Below, piece by piece: positions 46,251 to 54,831 of a DNA stretch of 64,000 nt (position 1 is its first letter; the number at the start of each line of letters is the position of its first letter). The notes under the pieces were generated by a model, which saw nothing but the letters and a program-made list of their open reading frames with translations, did no database searches and had not been told where the DNA came from. The stretch lies in assembly GCF_014644435.1 (NCBI RefSeq), contig NZ_BMKR01000003.1, positions 1-64,000 of the forward strand, given 5' to 3'. This stretch comes from Paenibacillus albidus. GTDB lineage: Bacteria; Bacillota; Bacilli; Paenibacillales; Paenibacillaceae. A program made the translations under genes and the position numbers.

Positions 46251-46975
46251 TTGCTTCAGTAGATTATGGGCAAGGGAAAGCCAACCGACCTCAAGCGACA
46301 CTTTGTCCATGTACCATCGCCAAAATCGCCGGAATTCCCGATTGTTCTTCAGTTGTCCAAACACACTTTCCAGTTCCGTCATCCGGCGCACAGACAAGGC
46401 ATAACCTTCTTCACTCCGCAGAATTTCCCGAGCCTGACTTTGGTGCCACAGTCGTTCCAAACTAACGACCACTTCCCGATTTCCTGCGGCTTTGCTACTC
46501 CTGCAATTTGGCCTTGTGTTTACTCACGGCTTTCCCCCAAACGAACGTGTAGCGATTGGCATTGGCCTCAATCTTGGTTTCATCTACAAAGTAATACTCC
46601 AGGGAGACGTATGTTTCGTCTGCGAGAAATTGAAGGACTGCGGTAAATACGGTTTCGAGGACGTTCCTCATCCGCTGGGAACGGAAACGGTTAATCGTGC
46701 GGAAATCTGGGCACTGCCGTCCGGCCAGCCACATGAAGGGAAGGTTCTCCCGGACCGCTTTGGCGATTGCCGGGAGGAATAGATGCGCTGCGTATATGTA
46801 TAGATAATGACTTTGGTGAGCATTGTGGGATGGTAGCTGTCGCGGCCACCGCCGGGGCAGGCAGCGTCAAAGATGGCGTCGCCCGAGCCGATTCACGGCG
46901 GCGTTAACGACACGAACGAGGTGATGTTGTGGAATGTCTTCCGCTAAATCCATTGGCCAGGCAAAGTTGGTCCAT
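46251..46975 (-). pseudogene. IS1182-type transposase, broken
   Basis: Reading from ATG 46975 gives MDQLCL, then the frame breaks several times. In-frame fragments include the YHPTMLTKVIIYTYTQRIYS region, then FMWLAGRQCPDFRTINRFRS and the catalytic-domain start FVDETKIEANANRYTFVWGK. The next fragment jumps to the C-terminal part (RRMTELESVFGQLKNN ... KVSLEVGWLSLAHNLLKQ), so a large central part is missing. It cannot make an active transposase. Confidence 0.85.
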
Positions 46976-47085
46976 GGTATATTGAATGTACAAAGAAATC
47001 GCTCCTTTGGTTTGAAATGGTTGCTCGACACTTCCATTTTACCAAAGGGCGATTTCTTTTTTGTGTTTATCCAACTCTAAAAAAA

Positions 47086-47125
47086 GGGGGCGTCCCAGCA
47101 TTTCATGGCTTATGGGACACCCCCT
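47086..47125 (-). terminator. Terminator formed by the IS end
   Basis: On the minus strand GGGGGTGTCCCA pairs with TGGGACGCCCCC (one mismatch), followed by a run of seven T. It ends transcripts of the gene that stops at 47136. One arm is the IS1182-type terminal repeat. Confidence 0.8.
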
Positions 47126-47135
47126 GTTACGATGT

Positions 47136-47768
47136 TTAATACGCCACCGTGAAACGGGTGCGGCTGAAATTGCCTTCCTCCATCTCATCCACCATAGCTA
47201 CGGCAAAATCCTCAACGCTGATGTTGCTATCCCCATCCTCATCTACGATAAGCCGGTCCAGACCAATGCGGAATTGGCCCGTGCGGCGGCCCGGCTGGAT
47301 GGAGGCAGCGGGGCTGACATACGTGTAATCCAGCTCGCAGTTTCTGTAAATTTCATAGGCATCGGCATGGGCAGCAGCCAGCGGCTTCACCGATTCCGGA
47401 AAGCCCGGCGTATCCATCAGCCGTTCCCCGGATTCCGTCTTCAGGCTGCCTGCACCGCCTACGATAAGCAGCCGGCTTACCCCGGCGGCCTCCAGCCCTT
47501 CCACAAGTGAGACAGCCGCTGCCAGCAGGTCCAGCTCTGCGCCCGGGTCCGGGCCGTACGCGCTGATCACTTCGCCATGTCCGCGGACGGCTGCTGCCAC
47601 CGAAGCCGGATTCAGAATATCCACGGCTATCACCTGCAGGCGTTCATGTTCCAGCTGCAATGACTCCGGATGACGCACTGCGGCCGTCACCTCATGTTTT
47701 CTTTTTAACGCCTCCTGCACAATCGCTCTGCCAATAGTTCCTGATGCACCCAACACTACAACATCCAT
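47136..47768 (-). CDS. NAD(P)-binding epimerase/reductase-like protein
   Basis: 210 residues with an N-terminal Rossmann motif VVLGASGTIGRAIVQEALKR, followed by a pattern like NmrA/YwnB-type NAD(P)H-binding proteins (LDYTYVSPAASIQPGRRTG in the second half). Acts in the cytoplasm; substrate unknown. GGAGGAG precedes the ATG. It follows a GNAT gene by about 30 bases and ends at the IS-derived terminator. Confidence 0.85.
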   Translation of the reverse strand: MDVVVLGASGTIGRAIVQEALKRKHEVTAAVRHPESLQLEHERLQVIAVDILNPASVAAAVRGHGEVISAYGPDPGAELDLLAAAVSLVEGLEAAGVSRLLIVGGAGSLKTESGERLMDTPGFPESVKPLAAAHADAYEIYRNCELDYTYVSPAASIQPGRRTGQFRIGLDRLIVDEDGDSNISVEDFAVAMVDEMEEGNFSRTRFTVAY

Positions 47769-47799
47769 TTCCTTGTCTCCTCCATATGTAATCTAACGT

Positions 47800-48231
47800 T
47801 TATCCGGTAACCGGTACTATTCTGGGCAGAAACATTCCCTGCGACTGCGGCATCACCGGCACAAAACCATATTGTGCATACAACCTGTATGCTTCACCGT
47901 CCGCAATCAAACTGATATAAGCCTGTTTCGGCACTGTATCCAGAAAAGCGCTAATTTCGCCCATAATGATTTTTCCATATCCGCGCCCTTGATAAGAAGG
48001 CTTGACGGCAATGTCCGTGACTTGAAAAAAACACCCGCCATCGCCGATGACCCGCCCCATTCCTACAAGCAGCTCCTGCTCATACAGCGTAACCGCAAAG
48101 AGTGACCGTGGCAGGCCGACAGCCGCCCCCTCCACACTCATGCCGCTTAACCCGACTTCCTGCCGCAACGCCAGATAAGCCTCTACCCCCGGCAGGGTAT
48201 GCGCGACAACCAATCCATCTATTCTGTCCAA
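47800..48231 (-). CDS. GNAT family N-acetyltransferase
   Basis: 143 residues with the acetyl-CoA motif AVKPSYQGRGYGKIIMGEI and the C-terminal AYRLYAQYGFVPV block. The only suitable start is a TTG at 48231, with GGAGAGAG upstream. Probably co-transcribed with the NAD(P)-binding protein gene. Substrate unknown. Confidence 0.85.
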   Translation of the reverse strand: MDRIDGLVVAHTLPGVEAYLALRQEVGLSGMSVEGAAVGLPRSLFAVTLYEQELLVGMGRVIGDGGCFFQVTDIAVKPSYQGRGYGKIIMGEISAFLDTVPKQAYISLIADGEAYRLYAQYGFVPVMPQSQGMFLPRIVPVTG

Positions 48232-48474
48232 AGTTTTCTCTCTCCTTACCCGCTTGTCTCTTTCTCAGACACAGCACTTCCTTACCAATATATACGACAG
48301 TGCTGCTCACAACAAGAAACAACGGCCTCTGCCGTGAAACGAAACGGGGTATTCCGCGTAAAATAAGATAACCATGAACAGAGCGGCGGTACTATAACTG
48401 CCTGTTCTTGAATACTGGCGCAAGGTGTGGAATAAATATCATTACATTACCTAGGAAAAGGTTGGTGAAGGATC

Positions 48475-48789
48475 ATGTCTCCTTTGGGAAAACTTTTAAA
48501 ATGGATAACTTTCGCGTTTGAGGCTTTTCTGGCCCTGCCGCTGGTCGGCGGCCTGTTTGTGGTAGCGAATGGCTGGGCTCCGCTGGGGATTGCCTTTGTG
48601 CTCCATGCCATAGCCGTTGTCGTAATCTTAAGAGACCGCGGCCCTATAATCGGGAACGCTCTTGGTATTATTACCTCAATTGTTGCGCTGATTCCTTTTG
48701 TCGGCTGGGTGATGCACGCCATCACTGCCATCGTGCTCCTCGTAGAAGGCATCTTCTCTTCACAACGGCGCAACCGCTACTATCCTTAA
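48475..48789 (+). CDS. Small membrane protein of unknown function
   Basis: 104 residues. Three hydrophobic segments: FEAFLALPLVGGLFVVANGW, GIAFVLHAIAVVVIL and a third spanning NALGIITSIVALIPFVGWVM and HAITAIVLLVE. Ends with a basic tail SSQRRNRYYP. GAAGG lies just before the ATG. No recognised family. Stands alone between two minus-strand units. Confidence 0.65.
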   Translation: MSPLGKLLKWITFAFEAFLALPLVGGLFVVANGWAPLGIAFVLHAIAVVVILRDRGPIIGNALGIITSIVALIPFVGWVMHAITAIVLLVEGIFSSQRRNRYYP

Positions 48790-48867
48790 TCACCCTGCAT
48801 AGCCAAAAACGGCCTGCCCCCAATCCCGGGAGCGGGCCGTTCTTGTATAGATCTATGAGATAATGCC

Positions 48868-49089
48868 CTACCCTCGCCCCGCAGAACGGGAATCGGTCCG
48901 CCGGCTTCCGGTCTCTCCACTATAACGTGCATTTGTATTTTCGTTCTCAAAACGTTTGCGTTCCGTCCGTTCCATCTGAACAATCTGACCCTCGTGCACC
49001 ACGATGTGCAGGGAGCCGAATTCCATATCATCCAGCAGTCCTGCAATCCGTGTTAGCCAGACCTCATCCACCTTCAGTGGTTTAGCCAT
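48868..49089 (-). CDS. yezD: YezD family small protein (DUF2292)
   Basis: 73 residues. MAKPLKVDEVWLTRIAGLLD, then GSLHIVVHEGQIVQMERTER, is the YezD/DUF2292 pattern. The C-terminal part is low complexity. GGGAGG precedes the ATG. Family members often lie near sulfate transport or sulfur assimilation genes, as here, about 100 bases after cysW. Molecular role unknown. Confidence 0.8.
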   Translation of the reverse strand: MAKPLKVDEVWLTRIAGLLDDMEFGSLHIVVHEGQIVQMERTERKRFENENTNARYSGETGSRRTDSRSAGRG

Positions 49090-49191
49090 TCTCCAGCCTC
49101 CCTTTTCCGGATAGGGAATATTCCCCGCTCTAATTCCGTAATAACCAACCTGTATACTTAGTTTTAAAGTAGCATGGAACCAAAAGAGCTG

Positions 49192-50055
49192 TCAATGCAC
49201 ATTTTTACGGGACAACCAGCTTTTCATAATCATCGTCACCAGTGCCAGCAGCAGCAATAATGAGGCTACGGCAAAAGAAGCCGAGAACTGGTATTCATTG
49301 TACAGAATCTCCACATGCAGCGGCAGGGTATTCGTCTCTCCGCGAATATGCCCGGAAACGACGGACACGGCACCAAATTCACCCATGGCCCGCGCATTGC
49401 ACAAAATAATCCCGTAAAGCAGCCCCCATTTAATATTAGGCAGCGTTACCCGGAAAAAGACCTGCCAGCCGCGCGCCCCCAGCGTGATCGCCGCCTCCTC
49501 TTCCTGGGTCCCCTGATCCTCCATCAACGGGATCAGCTCCCGGGCCACAAAGGGGAAGGTTACAAACAGCGTGGCCAGGATGATCCCCGGAAGTGCGAAC
49601 ACAATCTTGATATCATGCGCGCTTAGCCAGGGGCCGAACCAGCCGTGTGCACCAAACACCAGGACAAAGATCAGGCCGCCGATCACCGGCGATACGGCAA
49701 AAGGCAGATCAATCAAGGTGATCAGGAACCCTTTGCCGCGAAAACGGAATTTGGTTACTGCCCAGGCCGCGCTCACGCCAAAAAGAGTATTCAGCGGAAC
49801 GGTAATCACCGCCACCAGCAGCGTCAGCCGCAGCGCCGAACGCGCATCGGGGTCCGTTAATGCAGCCAGATATACATCCCATCCCTTCTTAAGTGCCTCT
49901 GTCAGCACGACAATCAGCGGCAAGGCAATCAGCCAGAACAGCACCAATCCGGCAGCGGTGATCAGAATCCATTTCACTGCTGCGGATTCCGTTGCTGCCG
50001 GCGAGGAAACGTTCTTCTGCGGCCGGGGAACGTAGAGGGGGACGGTGCCCGCCAT
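49192..50055 (-). CDS. cysW: Sulfate/thiosulfate ABC transporter permease CysW
   Basis: 287 residues, about six membrane segments. The ATPase-contact loop is [23 protein letters not shown], and [17 protein letters not shown] is typical of CysW. GGAGG precedes the ATG. Forms the channel with CysT. No cysA gene for the ATPase lies in this cluster. Confidence 0.93.
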   Translation of the reverse strand: MAGTVPLYVPRPQKNVSSPAATESAAVKWILITAAGLVLFWLIALPLIVVLTEALKKGWDVYLAALTDPDARSALRLTLLVAVITVPLNTLFGVSAAWAVTKFRFRGKGFLITLIDLPFAVSPVIGGLIFVLVFGAHGWFGPWLSAHDIKIVFALPGIILATLFVTFPFVARELIPLMEDQGTQEEEAAITLGARGWQVFFRVTLPNIKWGLLYGIILCNARAMGEFGAVSVVSGHIRGETNTLPLHVEILYNEYQFSASFAVASLLLLLALVTMIMKSWLSRKNVH

Positions 50056-50114
50056 AGTGATTTCCTCCTTCAGGGTAAATCCCTTTAAGAATGCATTATG
50101 TTCACCCCGGCGTC

Positions 50115-50957
50115 TTACCGGGAGGTTTTACGTGCCCAGCGCTGGAGGGTATTGATGACCAGCAGCAGCAGAAAGGAGATCAGCAGCAGCAGCAGCGCCA
50201 CGGCAGTGGCTCCTGCGTAATCATACTGCTCCAGCTTTGACATAATCAGCAGCGGAGCGATCTCCGTGCGCATCGGCATATTGCCGGAGATAAACACAAC
50301 GGAGCCGAATTCGCCGATGCCCCGGGCCAAAGCCAGGGCAAAGCCGGTCAGCAGCGGCGGGATCAGCTCCGGCAGGATGACCTTGCGGAAGGTCCGCAAG
50401 CGCCCGGCCCCAAGGGTAGCGGAAGCCTCCTCCGCATCGCGGTCCAGGTCCTCAAGCACCGGCTGAACGGTGCGGACCACGAAGGGAATCCCGATGAACA
50501 TCAGCGCCAGCGTGATGCCAAGCGGGGTAAAGGCCACCTTTAGGCCGAGAGGCTCCAGCCAGGAGCCGATCCAGCCATTCGGGGCATAAAGTGCCGTCAG
50601 CGAGACGCCCGCCACTGCCGTCGGCAGCGCAAACGGAAGATCGATCAGGGCATCGAAAATTCTTTTGCCCGGAAACTCATAACGAACCAGCACCCAGGCC
50701 AGCAGCAGACCCAGAATAGCATCCACAAAAGCAGCAGCCGCCGCCGTCGACAGGCTGACCCGGTAGGAGGCAAGTACGCGCGCATCCGTAGCCACGTCCC
50801 AGAACTTCGCCCAGCTCAGTCCCGTCGAATTGAACAGCAGCGCGGACAGCGGCAGCAGCACAACCAGACTCAAATATAAAACGCTGCAGCCCATGGTCAG
50901 CCCGAAGCCGGGCAGTACTCTGCGCTTTGCCGCAGTTGTATTGGTGACAGCATTCAT
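50115..50957 (-). CDS. cysT: Sulfate/thiosulfate ABC transporter permease CysT
   Basis: 280 residues, about six membrane segments. [19 protein letters not shown], the loop [23 protein letters not shown] and [12 protein letters not shown] are characteristic. AGGAG abuts the ATG, so initiation may be weak or coupled. Middle gene of the SBP-cysT-cysW transcript. Confidence 0.93.
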   Translation of the reverse strand: MNAVTNTTAAKRRVLPGFGLTMGCSVLYLSLVVLLPLSALLFNSTGLSWAKFWDVATDARVLASYRVSLSTAAAAAFVDAILGLLLAWVLVRYEFPGKRIFDALIDLPFALPTAVAGVSLTALYAPNGWIGSWLEPLGLKVAFTPLGITLALMFIGIPFVVRTVQPVLEDLDRDAEEASATLGAGRLRTFRKVILPELIPPLLTGFALALARGIGEFGSVVFISGNMPMRTEIAPLLIMSKLEQYDYAGATAVALLLLLISFLLLLVINTLQRWARKTSR

Positions 50958-50985
50958 CTCCTAAGTTTCATCCTTTCCCGCCAGC

Positions 50986-52083
50986 TTAGCTGCCAGGCAC
51001 ATAGATTTTGTCAAAAATCCCGCCGTCGTTGAAATGTTTCTCCTGGGTTTCCTTCCAGGTGCCGAATTTGTCCTGCAGGGTGAACAGCTTGATCTCCGGA
51101 AATTTATCCTTGTATTGTTCCTTTACGCTGTCCAGTGTAGGGCGATAATAATTTTCGGCGGCTATTCTTTGCCCCTCTTCGCTGTAAAGGTATTTCAGGT
51201 AGGCTTCGGACACCTCACGTGTCCCTCTTTTATCTGCGACTTTATCGACAACCGCCACCGGAGGCTCAGCAAGGATGCTCTCAGAGGGATTGACGATATC
51301 GAATTTATCCGGGCCCAGCTCCTCTACCGAAAGGTAAGCTTCATTCTCCCAGGCAATCAGCACATCGCCAATCCCGCGTTCCACAAAAGTCGTCGTTGCT
51401 CCGCGTGCCCCTGTATCCAGAACAGGAACATGCTTGAATAATTCTTTGACAAATGCTTCAGCCTTGGCCTCGTCGTTGTTGTTCTGATCAAGCGCATAAC
51501 CCCAAGCCGCCAGATAGTTCCACCGTGCGCCGCCCGAGGTCTTCGGATTTGGAGTAATGACTTCGACACCTTCTTTTAACAAATCGGGCCAGTCCTTGAT
51601 CCCTTTCGGATTCCCCTTGCGGACGAGGAACACGATGGTAGAGGTGTATGGGGAGCTGTTATGCTCGAATTGGCTCTGCCAGTTCTCCTGAATCAGGCCG
51701 GAGCCCTGCAAGGCATCAATATCGTAACCCAGCGCCAGTGTTACCACATCCGCTTCCAGACCGTCCAGCACGGCCCGGCTTTGCTTGCCTGATCCTCCAT
51801 GGGATTGTTTAATCGTAACCTTCTGGCCGCTCTCTTTCTCCCAATATGCTGAAAAGGCTTTGTTATAGCTCTCGTACAGCTCACGCGTAGGATCATACGA
51901 CACATTCAGCAGTTCAACAGGCTCTTTGGACGGCGCTGCCGTTGCTGAGCCGTTGCCCGAGTTGGTAGCCGCTGCTGTATTCTCACCCGGATCTGCCGTG
52001 TTGCCGCTGCCGCAAGCGGCGAGCCCTGCCGTTAACAGCAAGGTAAATCCTGCAAGAAGCCCCTTCTTGAACGTTTTTTTCAT
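50986..52083 (-). CDS. Sulfate ABC transporter solute-binding lipoprotein
   Basis: 365 residues from ATG 52083, which has GGGGGAG upstream. Signal peptide with lipobox GLAAC (Cys near residue 23). Sulfate-binding signatures: [52 protein letters not shown] block ([19 protein letters not shown]) and GVRP-type end. First gene of the importer transcript; its leader carries a terminator that could attenuate expression. Confidence 0.95.
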   Translation of the reverse strand: MKKTFKKGLLAGFTLLLTAGLAACGSGNTADPGENTAAATNSGNGSATAAPSKEPVELLNVSYDPTRELYESYNKAFSAYWEKESGQKVTIKQSHGGSGKQSRAVLDGLEADVVTLALGYDIDALQGSGLIQENWQSQFEHNSSPYTSTIVFLVRKGNPKGIKDWPDLLKEGVEVITPNPKTSGGARWNYLAAWGYALDQNNNDEAKAEAFVKELFKHVPVLDTGARGATTTFVERGIGDVLIAWENEAYLSVEELGPDKFDIVNPSESILAEPPVAVVDKVADKRGTREVSEAYLKYLYSEEGQRIAAENYYRPTLDSVKEQYKDKFPEIKLFTLQDKFGTWKETQEKHFNDGGIFDKIYVPGS

Positions 52084-52142
52084 TTTGAACACTCCCCCAT
52101 GGTTTTCTTCTGGCAATTATAGATTTGATTATTTCTCCTAAC

Positions 52143-52230
52143 AAAAAAACGGAGGAAAGCCCGCTTGCGGGCAGGTCAAACCGGTCAAAATAAGACCGTG
52201 TCTGCTAGCCAAGCGCGGGCGTTCCTCCGT
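52143..52230 (-). terminator. Leader terminator (possible attenuator) of the sulfate SBP gene
   Basis: On the minus strand ACGGAGGAACGCCCGC (52215-52230) pairs with GCGGGCTTTCCTCCGT (52149-52164), followed by a run of T. It lies between the promoter and the SBP start, so it would stop most transcripts before the gene. The large loop holds a hairpin (CGGTC with GACCG). A competing hairpin GCCCGC/GCGGGC would break the inner half of the terminator. It does not match the S-box or T-box consensus. Confidence 0.7.
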
Positions 52231-52260
52231 TCGTACGGTGAGAACATTTCTTTTTAATTA

Positions 52261-52286
52261 TTATTCCTATCTATTTAGTAGGTTAT
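52261..52286 (-). promoter_or_regulatory. Possible CymR-like operator
   Basis: On the minus strand ACCTACTAAATAGATAGGAA forms an imperfect inverted repeat (CCTA and TAGG, 9 bases apart) over the expected transcription start. ATAGGAAT recalls sites of CymR, the Rrf2-type cysteine regulator of Bacillota. The match is from memory and unscored. Confidence 0.4.
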
Positions 52287-52292
52287 GGAGTT

Positions 52293-52321
52293 ATAATACT
52301 GAAACCCTCCGTCACTGTCAA
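52293..52321 (-). promoter_or_regulatory. Sigma-A promoter of the sulfate importer genes
   Basis: On the minus strand a perfect TTGACA (52316-52321) and TATTAT (52293-52298) are 17 bases apart. The transcript would start near 52286, giving a leader of about 200 bases. Confidence 0.75.
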
Positions 52322-52464
52322 ACCTTTTTTTGCGGAGTGTAAACCGCTGAATATGGGCCTTTCAAGCTTCACTTGTCTTTGCAGCCCCAAAGTAATATTA
52401 TTGCTACATCTAATACAGGCAGATCAAGAATCTGTAATTGCCGTCAGTTTCGGGGGAGAAACAC

Positions 52465-54735
52465 ATGGAAATGGAATGGGAATATGCGCCTGTGCCCCAG
52501 CGGCAACGCCGGCGCCGGCGTATACTGAATGCTATGGGACGCAGGATCAAAGAAACTTACCGGTACGACACCACCTTTTGGAGGACGGCACTCTCCGGTC
52601 TTTGGATCGTCTCTTTTCTGGCCTTCACGGTTACTATCCTGGGAATTCCCACCGGATTGGGGCTGCCTGCCGACATCCTGCTGGCTGCGGGCACCGGAAC
52701 CATTGTGCTGTTGGTTGCCGGCCATATTCTGGCTGTCCTGCTGGCCTTGACCGGGATACGTATCGCCAGGCTGTTCGCAGGCTGCTTGCTGGCGGATGCC
52801 ATCGTTATTCTGCTTATTCTGTATTATGCCGATGTGCAGCTGGATGCAGCGGCAGCCATTGCCGTCCTGCTCTCCCTTGCGGGAGGTGCGGGCGGTATCG
52901 TAATCGGCCTGCTGCGCAGCAGACGGGTCGCGCTGGCGCTGCTGCTCATAGCGGCGTTAACCCTGTCACCGCTGGCTCTGGCCAGCAAGGTCCAGGAGAC
53001 AGCGGTGACAGATACGTTTATTCCATCCAGTGACGAATGGCCTGAGCTTGCCGCCGCCAATCCGGGTCTTCCCGGAGATACACCATTCACCACCTTTACT
53101 TACGGAAGCGGACAGGATCTGCACCGCGCCGAATATGGAGAAGGGATCACGCTGCGCTCTTTCCCGGCAGATGCTTCCGCTTATATCAAGAAATGGCCCC
53201 GGCTGCGCAGCCTGTTCTGGGGATTTGACAGCAGCTCGCTTCCCGTGAACGGACGCGTCTTCATGCCTTCCGGGGACGGTCCTTATCCGCTGGTGCTATT
53301 GGTACATGGCAATCATATGATGGAGGACTACTCCGATGTAGGGTACGCCTATCTGGGCGAGCTGCTGGCCAGCCGGGGGTTCATTGCTGTAGCCCTGGAC
53401 CAGAACTTCCTGAATTATTCGGCATGGTCCGGCATTCCGGAGCATGATTTCAAAGTCCGGGCCTGGATGATTCTGAAGCATTTGGAGCAGCTCGGCACCT
53501 ACTCGGAGGAGAGCGGCAATCCCTTTTATCACAAAATCGACTTTGGGCAGACCGCTCTCCTCGGGCACAGCCGCGGCGGACAGGCCGCCGCTATGGCCGC
53601 CGATGCCGCCCGCTGGTTCAAAAGCGACCCCGTACTGACAGCGGCAGGCCGGTTCCATATCACATCCGTCATCGCCCTCGCTCCTACGGACAAGGTCGTC
53701 GACGGTCAGCAGGCCCGCTTAAAGGACATCAACTATTTAACCCTTCAGGGTGCCCGCGACGGGGATGTGCATGATTTCTATGGAGACCGGCAGTATAACC
53801 GCTCCACCTATTCAGCCGGCTCCACCGCCTTCAAGAGCTCCCTGTATATTGCGGATGCCAATCACAGTCAATTCAACAGCGACTGGGGCGGCTACGATCA
53901 GTCACTTCCAGCCGGATTGTTCCTCAGCCGCAGCCGCATTATGGACGGAGCCGCACAGCGGCAGCTGGCCAAGGTATATGTCTCTGCTTTTCTGGAAGCG
54001 ACACTGCATGGAGAACACAAATATGAGGGCTTGTTCCGCGACTACCGCAGCGGGCAGCAGTGGCTGCCCGAAACGACCTCTTATTATAACCGTTTCCTGG
54101 ACGGATCTTTTCGTCCTGTGGCTACCTTTGAGGAAGACCGTATTACAAGCACAGCCGTCAACGGTACGGCGGAGTCCAAAGGGCTAGTCTGGGCGGAAGA
54201 GCTTGCCATGGACCGTGAGAACAAGAGCAAAGCCAACTACGGCGTTGTTCTGAAACGTACTTCAGCGCAGGACCCGGGAGCATATTACAGCATTGCTCTA
54301 CAAAACGGAACGGCCGCAGAGCATACACTTGCCGGAGCTGAAGGCTTAACCTTTGCGATGGCGAACCGCAATGCCGACAAGGCGGAGGACGCCGGTGTTC
54401 CACGGCCGGCCCCGGCCGTGGAGATTGAACTGACCGACCGCCAGGGCACCTCTGCCCGCTTGCCTTTGTCCGAGGTTATGGAGATCCTGCCGCTGCCGAA
54501 GACCCAATTCACGCTCCATCCATGGCTGGAAGAACGGATCAGTGACGGCAAATATGGCGACCTTTCTGAGGCTGTTTTCCAGACGTATGAGCTGCCTTTT
54601 GAGCTTTTCCGGGAAAAAGCACCAACGCTTGCCCCGGATCAGTTAAGCCAAATCACCTTTTATCTTCAGGAAGAAGGCGATAAGGTTATGCTGGATGACA
54701 TCGGCTTCTATGCCAGAACAAAGGCTCCCCGCTGA
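52465..54735 (+). CDS. Membrane-anchored alpha/beta hydrolase
   Basis: 756 residues from ATG 52465 (GGGGGAG six bases upstream; a TTG nine codons earlier is less likely). The N-terminal 190 residues hold about five membrane segments; the rest should lie outside. The catalytic domain (about 260-520) has LVLLVHGNHMMEDY (oxyanion region) and the nucleophile elbow LLGHSRGGQAAAM with the catalytic Ser in GHSRGG. DANHSQFNSDWGGYD probably contains the catalytic His. A C-terminal region of about 200 residues (after 540) looks like a beta-rich domain of unknown function. Substrate unknown; an ester or polyester is possible. Divergent from the sulfate importer. Confidence 0.8.
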   Translation: MEMEWEYAPVPQRQRRRRRILNAMGRRIKETYRYDTTFWRTALSGLWIVSFLAFTVTILGIPTGLGLPADILLAAGTGTIVLLVAGHILAVLLALTGIRIARLFAGCLLADAIVILLILYYADVQLDAAAAIAVLLSLAGGAGGIVIGLLRSRRVALALLLIAALTLSPLALASKVQETAVTDTFIPSSDEWPELAAANPGLPGDTPFTTFTYGSGQDLHRAEYGEGITLRSFPADASAYIKKWPRLRSLFWGFDSSSLPVNGRVFMPSGDGPYPLVLLVHGNHMMEDYSDVGYAYLGELLASRGFIAVALDQNFLNYSAWSGIPEHDFKVRAWMILKHLEQLGTYSEESGNPFYHKIDFGQTALLGHSRGGQAAAMAADAARWFKSDPVLTAAGRFHITSVIALAPTDKVVDGQQARLKDINYLTLQGARDGDVHDFYGDRQYNRSTYSAGSTAFKSSLYIADANHSQFNSDWGGYDQSLPAGLFLSRSRIMDGAAQRQLAKVYVSAFLEATLHGEHKYEGLFRDYRSGQQWLPETTSYYNRFLDGSFRPVATFEEDRITSTAVNGTAESKGLVWAEELAMDRENKSKANYGVVLKRTSAQDPGAYYSIALQNGTAAEHTLAGAEGLTFAMANRNADKAEDAGVPRPAPAVEIELTDRQGTSARLPLSEVMEILPLPKTQFTLHPWLEERISDGKYGDLSEAVFQTYELPFELFREKAPTLAPDQLSQITFYLQEEGDKVMLDDIGFYARTKAPR

Positions 54736-54831
54736 AAGACAGCCTCAAAAGGGTCTGTTCCAGATGCCCACATACATCGGCACTTGCAGGAATAGTCCCT
54801 TTTGGCGAAGCATAGAATGTTCAGTCTTCAC

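Larger units (their letters stand above)
46233..47125 (-). mobile_element. Decayed IS1182-type insertion sequence remnant
   Basis: Bounded by related terminal inverted repeats: GGGGATGTCCCATAAGTC at 46233-46250 and, on the minus strand, GGGGTGTCCCATAAGCC at the right end (47109-47125). Its length of 893 bp is well short of an intact element. Inside lies a transposase relic with frameshifts and a large central deletion. The right end now forms the terminator of the neighbouring NAD(P)-binding protein gene. Confidence 0.8.
52084..52464. other. Divergent control region between sulfate SBP and hydrolase genes
   Basis: About 380 bases without a gene. It holds the minus-strand promoter, an operator-like element over the transcript start, and a terminator hairpin in the leader of the SBP gene, each listed separately. 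On the plus side GGGGGAG precedes the hydrolase start; no clear plus-strand promoter was identified. Confidence 0.6.

Noticed and set aside
52084..52330. S-box (SAM) riboswitch before the sulfate SBP gene
   Set aside because: Expected for sulfur genes, but the conserved core sequences are absent; only a terminator hairpin is supported.
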